Part shown: in pieces, positions 1 through 12,974 of the stretch | Layout: each line of letters opens with the position of its first letter | How positions within the stretch are numbered: the first letter of the stretch is position 1 | Assembly: GCA_025093555.1 (NCBI GenBank) | Contig: JAIWNF010000038.1 | Location: 186,001 to 250,000, forward strand | Direction of reading: 5' to 3' | From: Circinella umbellata | Lineage: Eukaryota; Mucoromycota; Mucoromycetes; Mucorales; Lichtheimiaceae | DNA length: 64,000 nucleotides | Notes under the pieces: model-generated | What the model was told of the DNA's origin: nothing | The model's database searches: none | Seen by the model: only the letters and a program-made list of their open reading frames with translations | Translations under genes and position numbers: made by a program

Positions 1-470
1 GTGCTCATCAACAAAAATGATGGATTTACTGAAAATGCACCGAGATTGGCGCGCTGGGAAATAAGATAGGATCCCGAATATAAAATTAGATTAGACCATG
101 ATTATTGATATATTCAAGGCAATTTTGTTTTTAGGTCTATTTTTATTTTTCATTTTTAAGCGTTCAGCGACACGTCCATCCTTCCGGAATAAACACTTAC
201 TGGGCATTCTGTTAGACCGGTTGTTCAATAAGAAATTACAAATGGTTCTGGATGTCAAAACCCGTTAATTCGATAACTCTTGTACGACAATAAAATTCAT
301 ATTAGGAAAGTACACGTTATTATGCGATTTTGTTAATATTGCGTAATGCAGTTTTATTTACTAATGTACGCGTCAAAGCTTTTTTTGTATTTCTTTGGTA
401 AAAAAAAATCTTTGATGTATCTGAGTGTATATATGATTTCTGTGTACATTGAATAGTACAGCCAAGTCTA
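1..470. other. Non-coding AT-rich left edge
   Basis: No ORF of meaningful length and no recognisable RNA gene. The block lies outside the inverted-repeat arm that starts at about 471, and I see no clear match between it and the sequence beyond the right arm. Confidence 0.5.
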
Positions 471-693
471 TGGAAATTGACGTTTTATAAAAATGATTGA
501 TCCAAAAACAAAAATAATTGTCAGCAATTGAAGAGTATTTGTCCGTGCCAGCTAATTACATTTGGCTCTTAAGTTGATCATAGATATTTGTCGTTTTAAA
601 ATAAATCATTTGTTCAAGATATGTATTGATATGCTTTTTTGTGACATTTAATAATCTGGCGCTTTGAGTGGTTACAGAAACCATGGAGGTCGC
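471..693 (+). repeat. Left arm of a long diverged inverted repeat
   Basis: Read on the + strand, this segment matches the reverse complement of about 5179-5425 nearly end to end, with scattered substitutions and small indels. Shared blocks include the inner end GAGGTCGC, then GGTTACAGAAACCAT, TGTCACATTT-type and GATCATAGATATTTGTCG stretches, and the outer end TGGAAATTG. Similarity appears to stop sharply at about 471, which suits terminal inverted repeats of an element or a fold-back duplication. The arm is about 223 bp; the partner is longer mainly because of an internal duplication. Confidence 0.85.
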
Positions 694-3600
694 TGATGAG
701 CATATCATTGAAGGTATCAGCAATCCTACTACATAAATTCTTCAGCCGAATAATTGATCGTGCTTTATTTTGCCTTTGACTACTCCCCAAAACTACTCGA
801 TTCGATTTAACTCTCGTTAATATGGAGGCAGATACATCACCTTATACTTTACTGGTGGCCAATTTATGGGGAGCTCTCATATGCAGATTCATTCAGATAG
901 ACATGACATCGAAAAATAAAGCATTAGTATGTTGTTATTTATTATGTATTTTTACCGACTTTTTTCATCCATTCAAACCCCCAGATAAACGGTAAGCGCA
1001 TAGAAAGTGTTCAAGTTAACTATTGTATTCACATAAGATTAGCAACTTGAAAAGCGTCCAAGCATCAGTCAGGGTTTCGGGACATTATACAAAGATCACT
1101 TGACAACGAAATACATCGGTCTGCCTAAACCGTAACGTGATTTCTCGTCAGAATGAGGAGGGAAGCACGCTTAGATGTAAGATCTGCCCTCAAGTTTAAG
1201 ATAATGGAACAATTTGATTATTACGCCTGATGCTCTTAGAAAGAGAAAAGGCTCAGCCATTGTACCACACCTATCACCAAGATGTCTTATTATTTTGCTT
1301 TATATAAGAACCTCTTATAACTTGGCATTATATAATAATAATGGGTTTTTATTGGTTGGATACTACAAAATTCCATGGAGTATCGTATGCTTCTCATGAT
1401 TTTCCATTTTTTTAATCAAGCTACCTGTTTTCTGTTAAGACTACGGCGGTATCTAATCATCTTCGATCCCTAACCTTAACCTACAGACTTGGGAATGGAG
1501 ATGCGGCGAGGAGGTGGTGGGGGACGATTGACGCGTACGCGAATGCGTGATTTGTTGCAATTATAAGAAGCAGCAGAATCTGAGAGTGATAGAGCGAGTC
1601 ATACTTTGAAAAAAAAAATAAGGGGGTAAAGAAAGAAAAAAACGCGCCGCCATGGAAATGAATAGTTGCATTACAGTTACCCGTTCCTTTGGATCCCGCA
1701 CACAGTCTAGAACCAGCTATCTTTATTACCATCTCTACAAACGCACACTAGAGCCATATTTTTATTATTGCTTTTTATACAATAATGACAACTATTTATT
1801 ATTATTAAGAAATCTTTTTAAAATCTCATTATTCTTCATTTCAGAGAAAGAATATCACTTATTAACTAATCTAAAACCAATAGAGTTATAAAAAATGCAC
1901 GGACCACTATGACTTTACCAGAGCCCCTCAACTTTTTTTTTTTTTTTTTTTTTTTTTTTGAAGAGTCATTCTAATTCAGTTAAATGATCTCAGGTTCAAT
2001 GATATCAATACTAACAGCTGAAATGGAATCCTTTAAGAGAAAGCTAAATTGACAAACAATAATATAATTATTTCTATATGGACCAGACCATTTATACTAA
2101 TAAATGATATACTATTGTATGGAAATATAAGGCCACAAACCTTATTTTTCTTACATAAAGTTTAACAGGGATAAAGTTATTTACAATATCTGGTCATTAC
2201 GAGTATCTCCAATAAAGTATTAACAATAAAATATCCTTCTTTTGGGCCGTTGTACAAAATGTTAGATATAAATGCTTAACATGTTGAAAGCTTGCCTGAT
2301 ATGAAATGGTGGATTAGTTCTTTAGTCCGAAAGACCTTAAAGAGTATGACCTTTCGACGTGTTTATGCTCATACAACTATTTTTATTATCAATGATTTTG
2401 AAAAAAAAAGGTGCTAATATTCACTAATTTCCTTGGTCACTTTATTACAAGATCTTCATATATGAACAGTGAAATTAACTACCACTGGTATATAGTACTT
2501 TCTCACTTGGATACTGATCATATCTAGTATCTGTTAATTTTCACAAAAAGGAGACGAAAACTGTTTTTATATAAATTAACGAGCTAGGATCCTCTGTACA
2601 GTATATGGATATGAATTATGATAACTACGATTAGTAACTACAGTTTCATTTCCATTTAACACGCTTATCAGTATCCATATCTAGAATACACTTGTAAAAT
2701 ATTTACCTCAACGATGGTAGCAAAATTTTCAAAATAAATAGGGTCTAAGAACAAAAAGAGGGAAGCAGCTCGGCCTATATATATATGAATACGAATAATC
2801 TTATATACTGTACTGCCGATCTGACCACCGTCATTAATTTACTGATACAAGATCAAAGAATTACCTCAAAAAGATAAAATAAAAAGAAAGGGTACGTATT
2901 GGCATTAGTAAACTATCGACAGGATTATTAATTTATTCACTTTCAACCCATCTACCAAATTATATTATTTAACTTCAACAATACAGATTTAAAAAAAAGG
3001 GAAAAAATGCGAAGGAGAACGTCCCTATAAATAAAGAAAGGATATTCTTATATTAGATATCCAGTAGCTTGATAGGCATGCTTTATCCAATTCATATAAC
3101 AATATAAAAAGCTACTTACGTAACAGAATCATTCAAAACGAAAAGAGAAGGAGTGCATGAGAGAAAGTAAAGAGACAAATGTATTAGATCTAACCAAACG
3201 TTTTGACCAATCTGATCTGACCCCTTTTAAATGTATTTTTTATTCATTCATAAGAAAGGGATAAAGACCATGTTGTTACAAAGGTGCGAAAAAATATGTT
3301 TTGTGAGATGAAAATCAGATTAACTTTTCGTAAACAGTATATTTAGTCTTTTTTTTCCAATTATTAATCTGGTAAAGTGTTGTAATTGGCTTTGAGCGCT
3401 CAATGGGTATGCGTAAATAAAGCAATACAAGTAGAAATTTCGAATTATATATAATAAAACCATGAAGTTTTTGTATACGTATGCGTGTAAAGATATTAAA
3501 AACTAATGAAGGTTTTAATCCATGATATTATATATCTCATATCAATGATCAACATCTTTCTCTTGAATGTTGTTATTTATATTTTTATATTTAACTGCCT

Positions 3601-5178
3601 GGTCTGTTTAACCATGATATTCTCTTTAGGTTATTGTGTACGTACAAATCTTTAATCACCAATCTTTTTGACTACAGTCTAAAATTATCATACTTATGTT
3701 CTATTAACATTTATTATTCACACATCAAATATTAAAAAAAAATTACGTATAGGTAAAAACAATCAAAACGTTTATTATAAAAAGATTTTTATTAAAAAAA
3801 TAGTTTTTTATTATTGTTTAATCAGACTTGATTATGTTATGCCCTAATACATATGCGCGTACACATATTGGCAATGGTTTAATATCATCATTTTAAACAA
3901 CTACTACTACTCTTCTTTTCATCTCCTCCTTCCTTCCCCTCCCCACATTCCTCAAGACGAGAAACTCGAGGAACAGCAAGGTAATTTTTCTTGTGACTTG
4001 ATGATGACTCTGTCGCCATCATGTTCTCTTGTCGCAACGATGGAAGTAAGAAAAAAAAGAAAAAGAAAAAAGAAAAGGACGCATCATGGGTACCCCAACC
4101 ACTCCCCACCCGTGTTGAGGATATGGCGTTGTAGTCCCACACACTTGCAGTCGCTCCAATCCAGGACCTAAAGTACACTAAAGACCAGAACTTGTGCTAA
4201 TAAGAAAATCGACATGGAATTAAGGTAGGATCACAAGAAATGATCAGTACACGGTATATTGTAAGTGAGGTATACAAAATACATAACCCATGCGATGTGC
4301 AGACGCCGCTATCGATGACTGCGATACCCCAAATGACAATACCTCTATATCAAAGGAGCCTACAGGTCAAAGTAGGGCTTTCCACACAAGAAAGAAGAGA
4401 CAAGGTTAAAAGAAAGAGAAAGAAAAAGAAAAACATGGAACTTCTTTTTTTTTTAATCTTGCGGATTCGGAATTCGACCGACAAGTTTTTTTTTTTTTTG
4501 ACCCTATGATTCAATTGCTCGGGACTTACTCTTTTTACAGCTACGTATAGGTATGGCGAGATAAAAAAAAAAGGGATATTTGTCTTTAAAGTAAAATAAA
4601 ATCGTTGTTAAGGTATTGTTTCCATGACAATGAATCGTTTACTACAACGTATTTTTCCTTTAACACGGAACGTTTCAAGAAATCTAAATTGTATTATTTT
4701 TTTCTTTGAATAAATGAGTAAAAGTTCCATTCTTTTCTATGTCTCGCGCTTTTTTTTTTTTGACGATAGTACGCACCTCATATAATAATGTCAGTGCCAC
4801 ATGATATTGCTTTATGCACATGTCGTTCGATCAACATTGCTACCAGTGATAAAGTGAACTATTCCTATTTTAGTATGGCTGCGTAAATATATGAGAGCAT
4901 CTCATAAAACCATTACCATTACCATCGATTGTAGATAAAAAAAAATAGAATACTTTCAAATAGTGCATTTAGAAATTTTATCACCAAGAGAAGATAAAAG
5001 ACTACATAAGATAATAGTTTAGCTTTTAATTTTTTAATGTCTTTGATCGTTTACTATGAAAGTACTTTTTTATTGTTATTTTTTTTAAATATGCAAAAAA
5101 AAAACTGTTTACTTGGTGGTTGTGTAACATAAAAATTCACTCTCTGTTATTCGCAATAAAATAAAAATGTTGGTATAG
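694..5178. mobile_element. ORF-poor interior between inverted-repeat arms (possible decayed transposon)
   Basis: About 4.5 kb bounded by two inverted arms. No long ORF, transposase motif or recognisable protein domain is visible. Short ORFs occur, for example 822-995 and 3888-4178, but none resembles a known family. A 29-nt poly-T run lies near 1931-1959. The interior contains patches of different base composition (for instance around 1020-1260 and 3900-4400), as expected of degraded inserted sequence. A large non-autonomous or dead DNA transposon is the simplest reading, but it rests only on the arms; an inverted segmental duplication fits equally well. Confidence 0.35.
822..995 (+). other. 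Short ORF, 57 aa, doubtful
   Basis: An ATG-initiated frame of 58 codons begins MEADTSPYTLLVANLWG and ends at TAA (993-995). Its amino-acid composition is more protein-like than the surrounding frames. The stop overlaps a GGTAAGC that could serve as a splice donor, so it could be one exon of something larger or a relic. I recognise no domain. It lies inside the inverted-repeat interval, so a transposon remnant is as likely as a gene. Confidence 0.15.
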
Positions 5179-5425
5179 AGCGACCTCTATGGTTTCTGTA
5201 ACCACTCAAAGCGCGAGATTATTAAATGTCACAAAAAAGCATATAAATACATATCTTCAACAAATGATTTTTTTTTGAAACGACAAATATCTATGATCAA
5301 CTTAAGAGCCAAATTTAATTAGCTGGCACGGACAAATACTCTTCAATTGCTGACAATTATTTTTGTCTTGGAACCAATCATTTTTACAAAAGTGACAATT
5401 ATTTTTGTGAAAACGCCAATTTCCA
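5179..5425 (-). repeat. Right arm of the long inverted repeat
   Basis: Reverse complement of this arm aligns with 471-693. It differs by point changes and by about 23 extra bases: the 15-mer TGACAATTATTTTTG occurs twice here (about 5351-5365 and 5393-5407) and only once in the left arm (about 509-523, opposite strand). The amount of divergence says the arms are not recently made or recently converted. Confidence 0.85.
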
Positions 5426-6396
5426 TCATAGGTATGATGAAAGCGTATATAGAAGAAAACAAACCGAATGTGACCAGGTGGACCCTATAAAAAATTCTTC
5501 TTTTCTTTGAGCCACAGTAATAGTATAGTAATTTAGTGAGTAACACAGTACTAATATAATGAATCAATCTGTTTTCTGCACAGATTATTTTTATGCGGGC
5601 ACATGGTAAATTCAGGAGTATTTTGGTTTCAACGGGAAAATAAGTGCGGAGAAAACAATGACCTCAAAAAACGAAACTGGCGGGAGCCGCAGCAATTTCC
5701 GATCATTCGGGTTATTATCCAAATATTCAGGTATATCAGCAAAGAAGTCGTGGTACATACACATATATTAAGTTACTTTTTCTTAGTACGTACACTATAT
5801 GTTACTACTGAAAATATAAAAATTATTATAAGTGTAGACAAAAATTCTAACAACACAAGAATTTTCATCATTATGTTGCACTTTTTAGGTTTGACTCCAT
5901 CGATTACATAATCTGCTGTGAACCTGATGATATTTTTTTTGTGCCAAAGTGAATCAAGACTGCGTCTTCATCTCCTTGTTTGATGTGATAAGAAGAAATG
6001 ACAAATAACATTACTTTTGTTTTATTAAAAGAATAAACCTCTTTTTTTCTCTTCAAAAGGTCTAAAAACTCGAAAATAGTTTTTTTTTCCGGCATGAGCC
6101 ACGGCTTTATTATGAATGTTATGATGACATTGAAAAATATCGAATGTTAAACGAACCTAGCATTATATATATTTATTGTAGACGGTTGGGAAGATAGTTT
6201 TTTCATGGTTATTGTTTTATTAGTTTATACGTAGTAATATGTCCAATGTCAGTATAGCATTTATGTAAAAATAAATAAGTATTCGATAACAACAGATAGA
6301 CAGTTTGTTTCTTTATTGTTGACCTTAAGATTTTAATATGAAATAATCTATTTTCTTTTAATGATTTATACATTTACAAAATAAAATAATAGATTA

Positions 6397-6428
<32 letters not shown>

Positions 6429-6480
6429 CACATTTAATAATATAACAATAAAGTCTATAATAATAAACTAACTTTTTTTT
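5426..6480. other. Intergenic, no supported gene
   Basis: Short ORFs only (for example 5603-5911 +), none with recognisable features. An (AT)n run lies near 6398-6421, just beyond the TRM61 stop codon. Nothing else supported. Confidence 0.5.
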
Positions 6481-7906
6481 TTAATTATCATTATCATTAT
6501 TAGTAGAAGATTTTTCTTCATTTTCTACAACTGAAGTTTCCATTAACTCATCATTTGCATCTAATGATTGAACGTTATTTTCAATAGCAGGTAAAAAGGT
6601 AGCAAACGTTAAGTAACTTGTATGACCTCGAGTTTCTAAAGGCGTTTTTGATACCAACATGGTAGTGATCGATTCTTGTAATTCTGTTTCAGATATTTTT
6701 TCATTTCCTTCTTCTTCTAAAGATCGTTTTTTACCATGTGGTTGTCTTTGTCGTGCAGCTTGAATTGCATCTTCAAAACTTATTTTCTTAATAGGAGTTA
6801 CATCATGACTTCGAACTAAACATTCATACATTGTGATATCTAAATGACATAATGTTCAATTATTTAGTATATTCATCTCTTCATATATATGTATATATCA
6901 ACATTCCCCCCCTCTCAGAAAACAGTTGTTTATATATATATATATATATATATATATTTTACCAATAAATCCATTTTCATTTAATGCTTCTACAGATCGA
7001 GCTACTTGTTCGATACAAGGACTAAATGTACAAATTTTGCCTGTTCGGTGTTGTAAAAATGCAGCTTTTGCTGAAGCAATTGCTTCCCATGGTGCAGGTA
7101 AATCCAAAAATACAGCATTGGCAACATTTTCCATACCAAATCCATTTTTACATACATCTCGTTGTTGAATTGTAATGATATCATTTAATCCATGTTCAGA
7201 AAATTCTTTTGCTGCTGCTGCGGTACGTTCAGCATGGTATTCAAAAGTGTATAATTTGCCAGTGGGTGCAATGGTACGTGCAATCGAATGTGAAAATGAT
7301 CCACTGCCAGTACCTAATTTTTTAAATATACATTAATTGACTTGATGATAACAAAAATAAAGTAAGTAAATATTTTCTTACCTGATTCAATAACTGTTGA
7401 ACCAGGTTTCATATCAAGATAAGTTGAAATGAAAGAAATATCAGCAATATATAAAATTTGAGTTCGATGTGGAAGACAAAGTGTCCATAATTCTGGTGTT
7501 GGATGTAATAAGAAAACGAATCCTCTTTGTGTTGTAGAAATCATCTAGTTTTTTTTTCTTGCATTATTTAATATATATTAAGTTTTGTTTTTTTATGCAT
7601 TAAAAAAAAAGATATCTTTCTCTATTTTACCTTGGATCCATATTCTTTTCCAATCATATCATCATGTTTAAATACACCATATCGATTTCTTATTTCATCA
7701 CCTTTTTTAACGAAAATAGATAACATATTATCTCGGGTCTATTTTTTTTTTTTATTTTATTAATAAAATAATAATGAATTCATGTAAAAAGAAAAAACCT
7801 CTCTTAAGAATCTTTTGTTTTTAATTTTAATTATTATATACTTTACCACATGAACAAGAACATGATCTCCTTCTTCAATATGTGTTTTCCAACCTGTAAA
7901 TCCCAT
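6481..7906 (-). CDS. TRM61: tRNA (adenine(58)-N1)-methyltransferase catalytic subunit
   Basis: Catalytic subunit of the nuclear TRM6-TRM61 enzyme that makes m1A58 in the T-loop of tRNAs, including initiator tRNA. Five exons: 7906-7847, 7738-7631, 7544-7382, 7313-6963, 6839-6481, summing to 347 codons (346 aa). What is seen: the LLHPTPELWTLCLPHRTQI stretch typical of Trm61, the SAM-binding glycine motif GTGSGS split by intron 3, the FLDLPAPW motif, and the C-terminal RGHTSYLTFATF block. Start chosen at the first ATG giving MGFTGW and an N-terminal beta domain in phase. Intron 4 contains an (AT)n microsatellite. The gene is head-to-head with the NSL1-like gene, 191 bp away. Confidence 0.95.
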
Positions 7907-8097
7907 TTGTTTTAATTTTGATCGATGAAGGATATGTCAACTTTAAAAAAAAAGAGAGCGAGAAAAAGAAACAAGCTACTACAGTGGCTTGATTTTAAAA
8001 AAAAATCCCCTTATTTGGAGGTGTGGAGGGAAACGCGAAAAGTTTACCTCCGCTCTTTTATTCTTTTTTTTTTTTTTTAGAACTACCATAATAACTT

Positions 8098-9066
8098 ATG
8101 CATAATTCGAGTACAACGAAAATTCAATTAGAGAGTAAAAACGATTTTTATGATGCATTAGAAGATATAAATGAAGTGAGCGATCAAATTATAAAGCATT
8201 CGTTTAAAAAAGAAAATACAGAACTTGAACATCTTGTACGCAAACGAATGAATGATGTAAATATCTCTGGTTCTTTTCTTTTCTAAAAAAAAAAAACGAA
8301 AGTAGTTGATAAATGAAGTAAATGATATATATTCACACATGGATACAAAATATGTATTTTTATTATTGTAGTTTATTAAAGAATTAGCAGAAATTTCGGC
8401 GTCTAATATACAAATTAATAATAATGAATCGATCGATTTAAAAGTATTTGATTTAGGTAAATACTATCTTGATAAAGGTCTATGTAAGAAAATGTACTCA
8501 TGAAAGATATATACATATATATACTGTAGAACCATTTGATGTACTACTTGATGAACAAGTGGATGGTGTACAAGAACAGGTTCAATCATTACTTGAAAAT
8601 ATCATTTATCAAAGAAGAAGTGCAATTGGACAATTAGAGCCTCTTGCAAAAGAAGTTGTTTCACATCAAGCATCAGTAGATCAAACATTTTCTGATAATA
8701 ATACTAACAGTCTTGACAATGATGAAAATAATCAAGAAGAACAAGGTATCTATTTCAGGTTGCCATTAAGTGATAAGAAAAAAAAACACTTTATTAACAT
8801 GAATAATTTTCATTAATAGAATCAGATAATTTAGAATACCTTCATACCATATTAAAAGAATACCAAGAGGCATTGGAACTCGATGTTCAGCTTGACAAGG
8901 TTCATATTTCTTTACTCTTTTTCTTTCTTTCTTTCTCACTCACTCTTAATAATAACCAACCTTATTTCTATTTTTATTTTTTCGAACAAATGATCAGACG
9001 CTCGTGGAAACCAAGTTGGAAGTTGAACAATTAATTGAAGTTCTTAAAACAGGAAAATCATTATAA
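8098..9066 (+). CDS. Kinetochore protein Mis14/NSL1-like (MIS12 complex subunit)
   Basis: Probable subunit of the MIS12/MIND kinetochore complex linking the inner kinetochore to outer microtubule-binding complexes. Exons 8098-8256, 8372-8456, 8530-8745, 8820-8899 and 8998-9066 give 202 aa, close to the roughly 200-residue size of fungal Mis14/Nsl1. The protein is mostly helical and acidic; the central EPFDVLLDEQV segment followed by a coiled-coil stretch and an RR pair resembles the conserved EPFD...RR core of the family as I know it. The identification is by pattern, not by alignment, so another small coiled-coil protein remains possible. It shares a promoter region with TRM61. Confidence 0.55.
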
Positions 9067-9294
9067 TATGTATAAATGCATTGTCATGGTTTTTTTTTTT
9101 TTTTTTTAGTTTGGAATAAAAATGAAATTGGTGTAACTGTCAATTTGGTTGTCATACCAACGAGGACCTTTTTTTTTTTTTGTTGGTGTTGGGACAACAT
9201 AATCTTTTTTTTTTCTTGCTTTTTTCTCTCACTCTCTTTCTTTCTTTCTTTCTTTCTTTCTCTGTGTTCTTTTTTTTACATAGTCATTAACATC

Positions 9295-12200
9295 ATGACA
9301 TCACCAATCAACAATGATCCTCAACAAGACACTCCTCCTGTTATGAATGAACGTAAAACGGGTTGGAGAGCTATTCAAATAAAAACTCCTGGAAGTAATA
9401 ATAGTGGGAATAACAAAAAAGAAAAAACATCAGAATCTCAACAAGAAAAGAAAGAATCTTCTAATGAAAATAATCAACAACAAGAAGGAGAAGGAGGAAA
9501 TGAACAACAAAAGGAGGATGAGAATGATAAAGAAGAGCCGAATAATAATGAACTATCTATGGTATTAAGTGCACTTCGAGGTACTGTTGCATCCCAAAAA
9601 TCTACAACACGTGAAAATCCTTTACCATTATCTACAACAACAAATGATCAACTATTATTTGAAGAGGAACCAACCTCCCCTTTGCCTACATCCACAACAG
9701 CAACAACAACAAGAAATGCACGTGCAGATAGAATTATTGCCGCTGCAGAAGCAGCAAGAGATGAAGCTGAAAATAAAGGATATCATATGCTTGATAACAT
9801 TGATGTAGACGCTGCAAATAATGGTTTTATTGATGATGAAGATGAAGATGATGAACAAACAAAAAAGAAAAAAGAACAAAATAAGAGTGAACCTACAACA
9901 CCTATTCCAGCACAATTTAGTCCTCAACAAGAATTAACAAAAATGGAAAAACATCGTATAGAATTACCGGCAGATAAAAACATGGCAGATTATGTTACAC
10001 CACCTACACCAGGTACACCTCCTCCATCCGATCCAGCTTATAGTGAACAACTCCAACAAGCACAAACTCCAAAAACTCCTATATCACCCCTTTCAACACC
10101 TTCTAAAACGATTCAAGAAATAGATCAAAGTATAAAAGCAAATACATTAAGTCCAAGAGAGCAAGAGAAATATGGTAAGGAAAATGTGTGTGTGTGAAAA
10201 AAAAAAGTTTTGCTTGACATGTGGGGGAGGGGAATTAATTAAGCTAAAAAAAAAAAAAATTCTGGGCGGGGATTATAGATAAAACGATGCTTGATGGCAT
10301 GGAAGTATTTTTCAATAATCAATTTGAAGAAGCTGAAACTTTATTTAAATCCAAGGCTGATGAGTAAGTTTTCTCTCTCTCTTTTTTTTTTCTCTTCTAA
10401 TAGTAAAAAAAGTAAAATATCATAGGGATCTAACATGTTTATTATCCTATTATTTTTAGAGACCCGTTATATTCTTTGGGATTAGGTGCCATGTCATTTA
10501 TAAAAGCACTTTCGGTAAGATTTCTATGTTCTTTGTGTGTGTGTGTGAAGGGAAAGGGAGAGGGATAGATGAAATAATAACTAATAAGTATTAAATAGAC
10601 ATCAGACCCAGAAAATGCTGAAAAGGCTACCACACAATTAACAGCAACATATGAATTTGCCAACGGACAAATTTTAGCAGCATCAGCAAAAAAACCTTTA
10701 AAAGATACTGTTTCACATTATATTACTAATTTAATAGGTAATAACAGTACTGGATTACCTACCAATACACCTCCTTTACCATCAGAATATATGAAAGGAA
10801 GACCTATGTTTATAACCAATGGTGCTCTCAGAGCCCATGTTATCAAGGCTGAATGTTGCCTTTTAATGGCCATGTTACATCTTACTCAAGAAACTGTGGT
10901 TGGTTATCTTAAAGCAGGTTTAAACTTACGACGAGGTAATTCATATATCTGTATTACTTTTAAACGTAAAAACATTTATGATTTAACAGTTCTTTTTTTT
11001 TTTCATGATGTTATTCAGCATATAATAGTTATAGTTTGGTATGGCAAGAATATAAAAAAATGGGTCAAGAATTTAATCGATATTTGGATAAAGATACAAT
11101 TTCAGCCATTCAGTTTGGGTAACAACAAAAATAAATAAATAAATAATAATACAGGAATATCAATAGATTATTAAAAAGAAATAGGAACTAACTATTTTTT
11201 AAAAAAAATAGTATTGGATCTGTACATATCTTATTGTCTTCTTTACCTTCCAAAATTTTAAAAATCGTATCAGCTTTTGGATGGAAAGCAGATAAACATT
11301 TAGGATTTGCATTACTTAAACTTTGTATGGATGGACAACGTATTCGTTCACCTTTGGCTTCTATGATGTAAAGTATTATTCTATTTTTATCAAAAAAAAA
11401 AGATTATAATTATTAATAATAACATGCATTATTATTATTATTAGGTTACTTTCTTATTATGTTACATTAATGTCTTACTGTCCACAAGTACTTACACGTG
11501 AACTTCTTGAACCTTCTATTGAGATATTACTCAATGCACAACAAATATTTCCCAATTCTGCTTTATTCTTATATTATGCTGGAAGAATTTCTCGATTATC
11601 AAGAAATATTCCATTATCTACTCAATCCTTTATGTATACTTATCAAGTGAGTCAAGGTGCTTTATGGGCTGAACATGGCATGGGTTACTTGGCAACACAT
11701 GAAATGTCATTTAATTGTGTCATCGAATTGGATTGGGCGAGTGCCGCTTTACGTACAATGGAACTTCAAGATAAATATGGTTCTCCAGCATTTAACAAAT
11801 ACTTTTATGGTGTTTGTATGGAAATGTTGGGTAATCGCAGTGAAGCCATTTTATCATTTGCTGAAGCAACTACTTTATTCACCAACACATCCAAAAAGAA
11901 GAGAACTCAAATTGAACAATTTATTGAACATCGAATTCAATTTTTTGAAAAAAGTGGTTATCAAGATATGGATTATGTTTTACCTGGATTTGAAGTTTGT
12001 TATTTATGGAATATGTTTTCTTGTATGCAACCCAATCGGTTGCAAACTTGTTTGGAACACATAGAAACTACTTTAAATGGGATTTACAAACGTGAAAAAG
12101 AAGAATATCAAGTGCGTACGTTAGAATTAATGCCTACATTACCACCTCCCGATTATTATGATCAACGGGCTATTTTATTATTGTGTAAAGCCAATATTTT

Positions 12201-12720
12201 GAGTTGTTTGGGTCAAAGTTCGGATGCTATTGCTCATTTAAATTGGATTGTGGATCACAAGGATCGTATTCATTATTCCAAATGGATATTACCTTATGCT
12301 TATTGGTAAATATTTTTTAAATTATTAGGAAAAAGAAAGAAAGAAAAAAAAACTGATGATTCTTTTTATATTTGTATAAATTTAGGGAGTCAGGTGTTAT
12401 TTCATGGTACATGGGAGAATTGAAACGAGCTCGGGCCTTATGGACATCTGCATTGACACATTCTGGTTATGATTTTGAATATAGATTAGCTATCGTAAGT
12501 ATAATTTCAATTAAGATAGGTATCATCCTTCGTTTACTGACTTAAAACGTTATTATTATTTTAGCAACTTAATTTGGCTATTAATCATGCAATTGAAATG
12601 GGTGTACCTGATTCACCTTCTCTCAAAGCTTCAGAAAGTCAAACGACTAATAATGGTCGAAAACGTTTACCAGTTGCTAATCCTCATCCTATTCATGCTG
12701 CTGCAACAGCTCAAGGCTAA
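9295..12720 (+). CDS. IML2: IML2/TTC39-family tetratricopeptide-like protein
   Basis: Member of the Iml2/TTC39 family of helical-repeat proteins; the yeast member is linked to inclusion-body clearance with lipid droplets. Nine exons (9295-10174, 10279-10363, 10460-10514, 10599-10935, 11019-11118, 11212-11367, 11445-12305, 12386-12494, 12565-12720) give 912 aa. The first exon encodes about 290 residues of disordered, Gln/Glu/Thr/Pro-rich sequence with many TP/SP sites. The family domain follows: GMEVFFNNQFEEAE, then LGLGAMSFIKAL, the RAHVIKAECCLL and LKAGLNLRRAYN helices, SSLPSKILKIVSAFGWKAD, and late TPR helices. The start was placed at 9295 (MTSPIN), because the reading frame upstream is a T-rich 5' leader. 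The long acidic N-terminus is not typical of the animal members. Confidence 0.9.
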
Positions 12721-12974
12721 ATAATAATATCTTATCCATACCCCTTCTTATATATATATATATATATATTACTTATATTATGACTTTTATAATACAATAA
12801 AAGAATAAAGTGTTAAAAAGAAAGAAATTTTAATATGTGCAAACAAGAAAAATAAAAATAAAAAGTGTAAAGATGAGAGAAGGGAGGGGAGCATATACAC
12901 AAAGAGAAAGGTAAAAGATAAGATCATATAAATTACTATACAGTAGACTCTGTATGTTATGTATAAAATGGGGT

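Noticed and set aside
3888..4178. 96-codon minus-strand frame inside the inverted-repeat interval
   Set aside because: Long Phe run and mixed composition without domain or splice support; more likely chance in a GC-richer patch.
9655..9930. Cysteine-rich minus-strand frame
   Set aside because: Antisense of GCA/ACA-rich coding repeats in IML2 exon 1; Cys and Phe runs come from triplet repeats.
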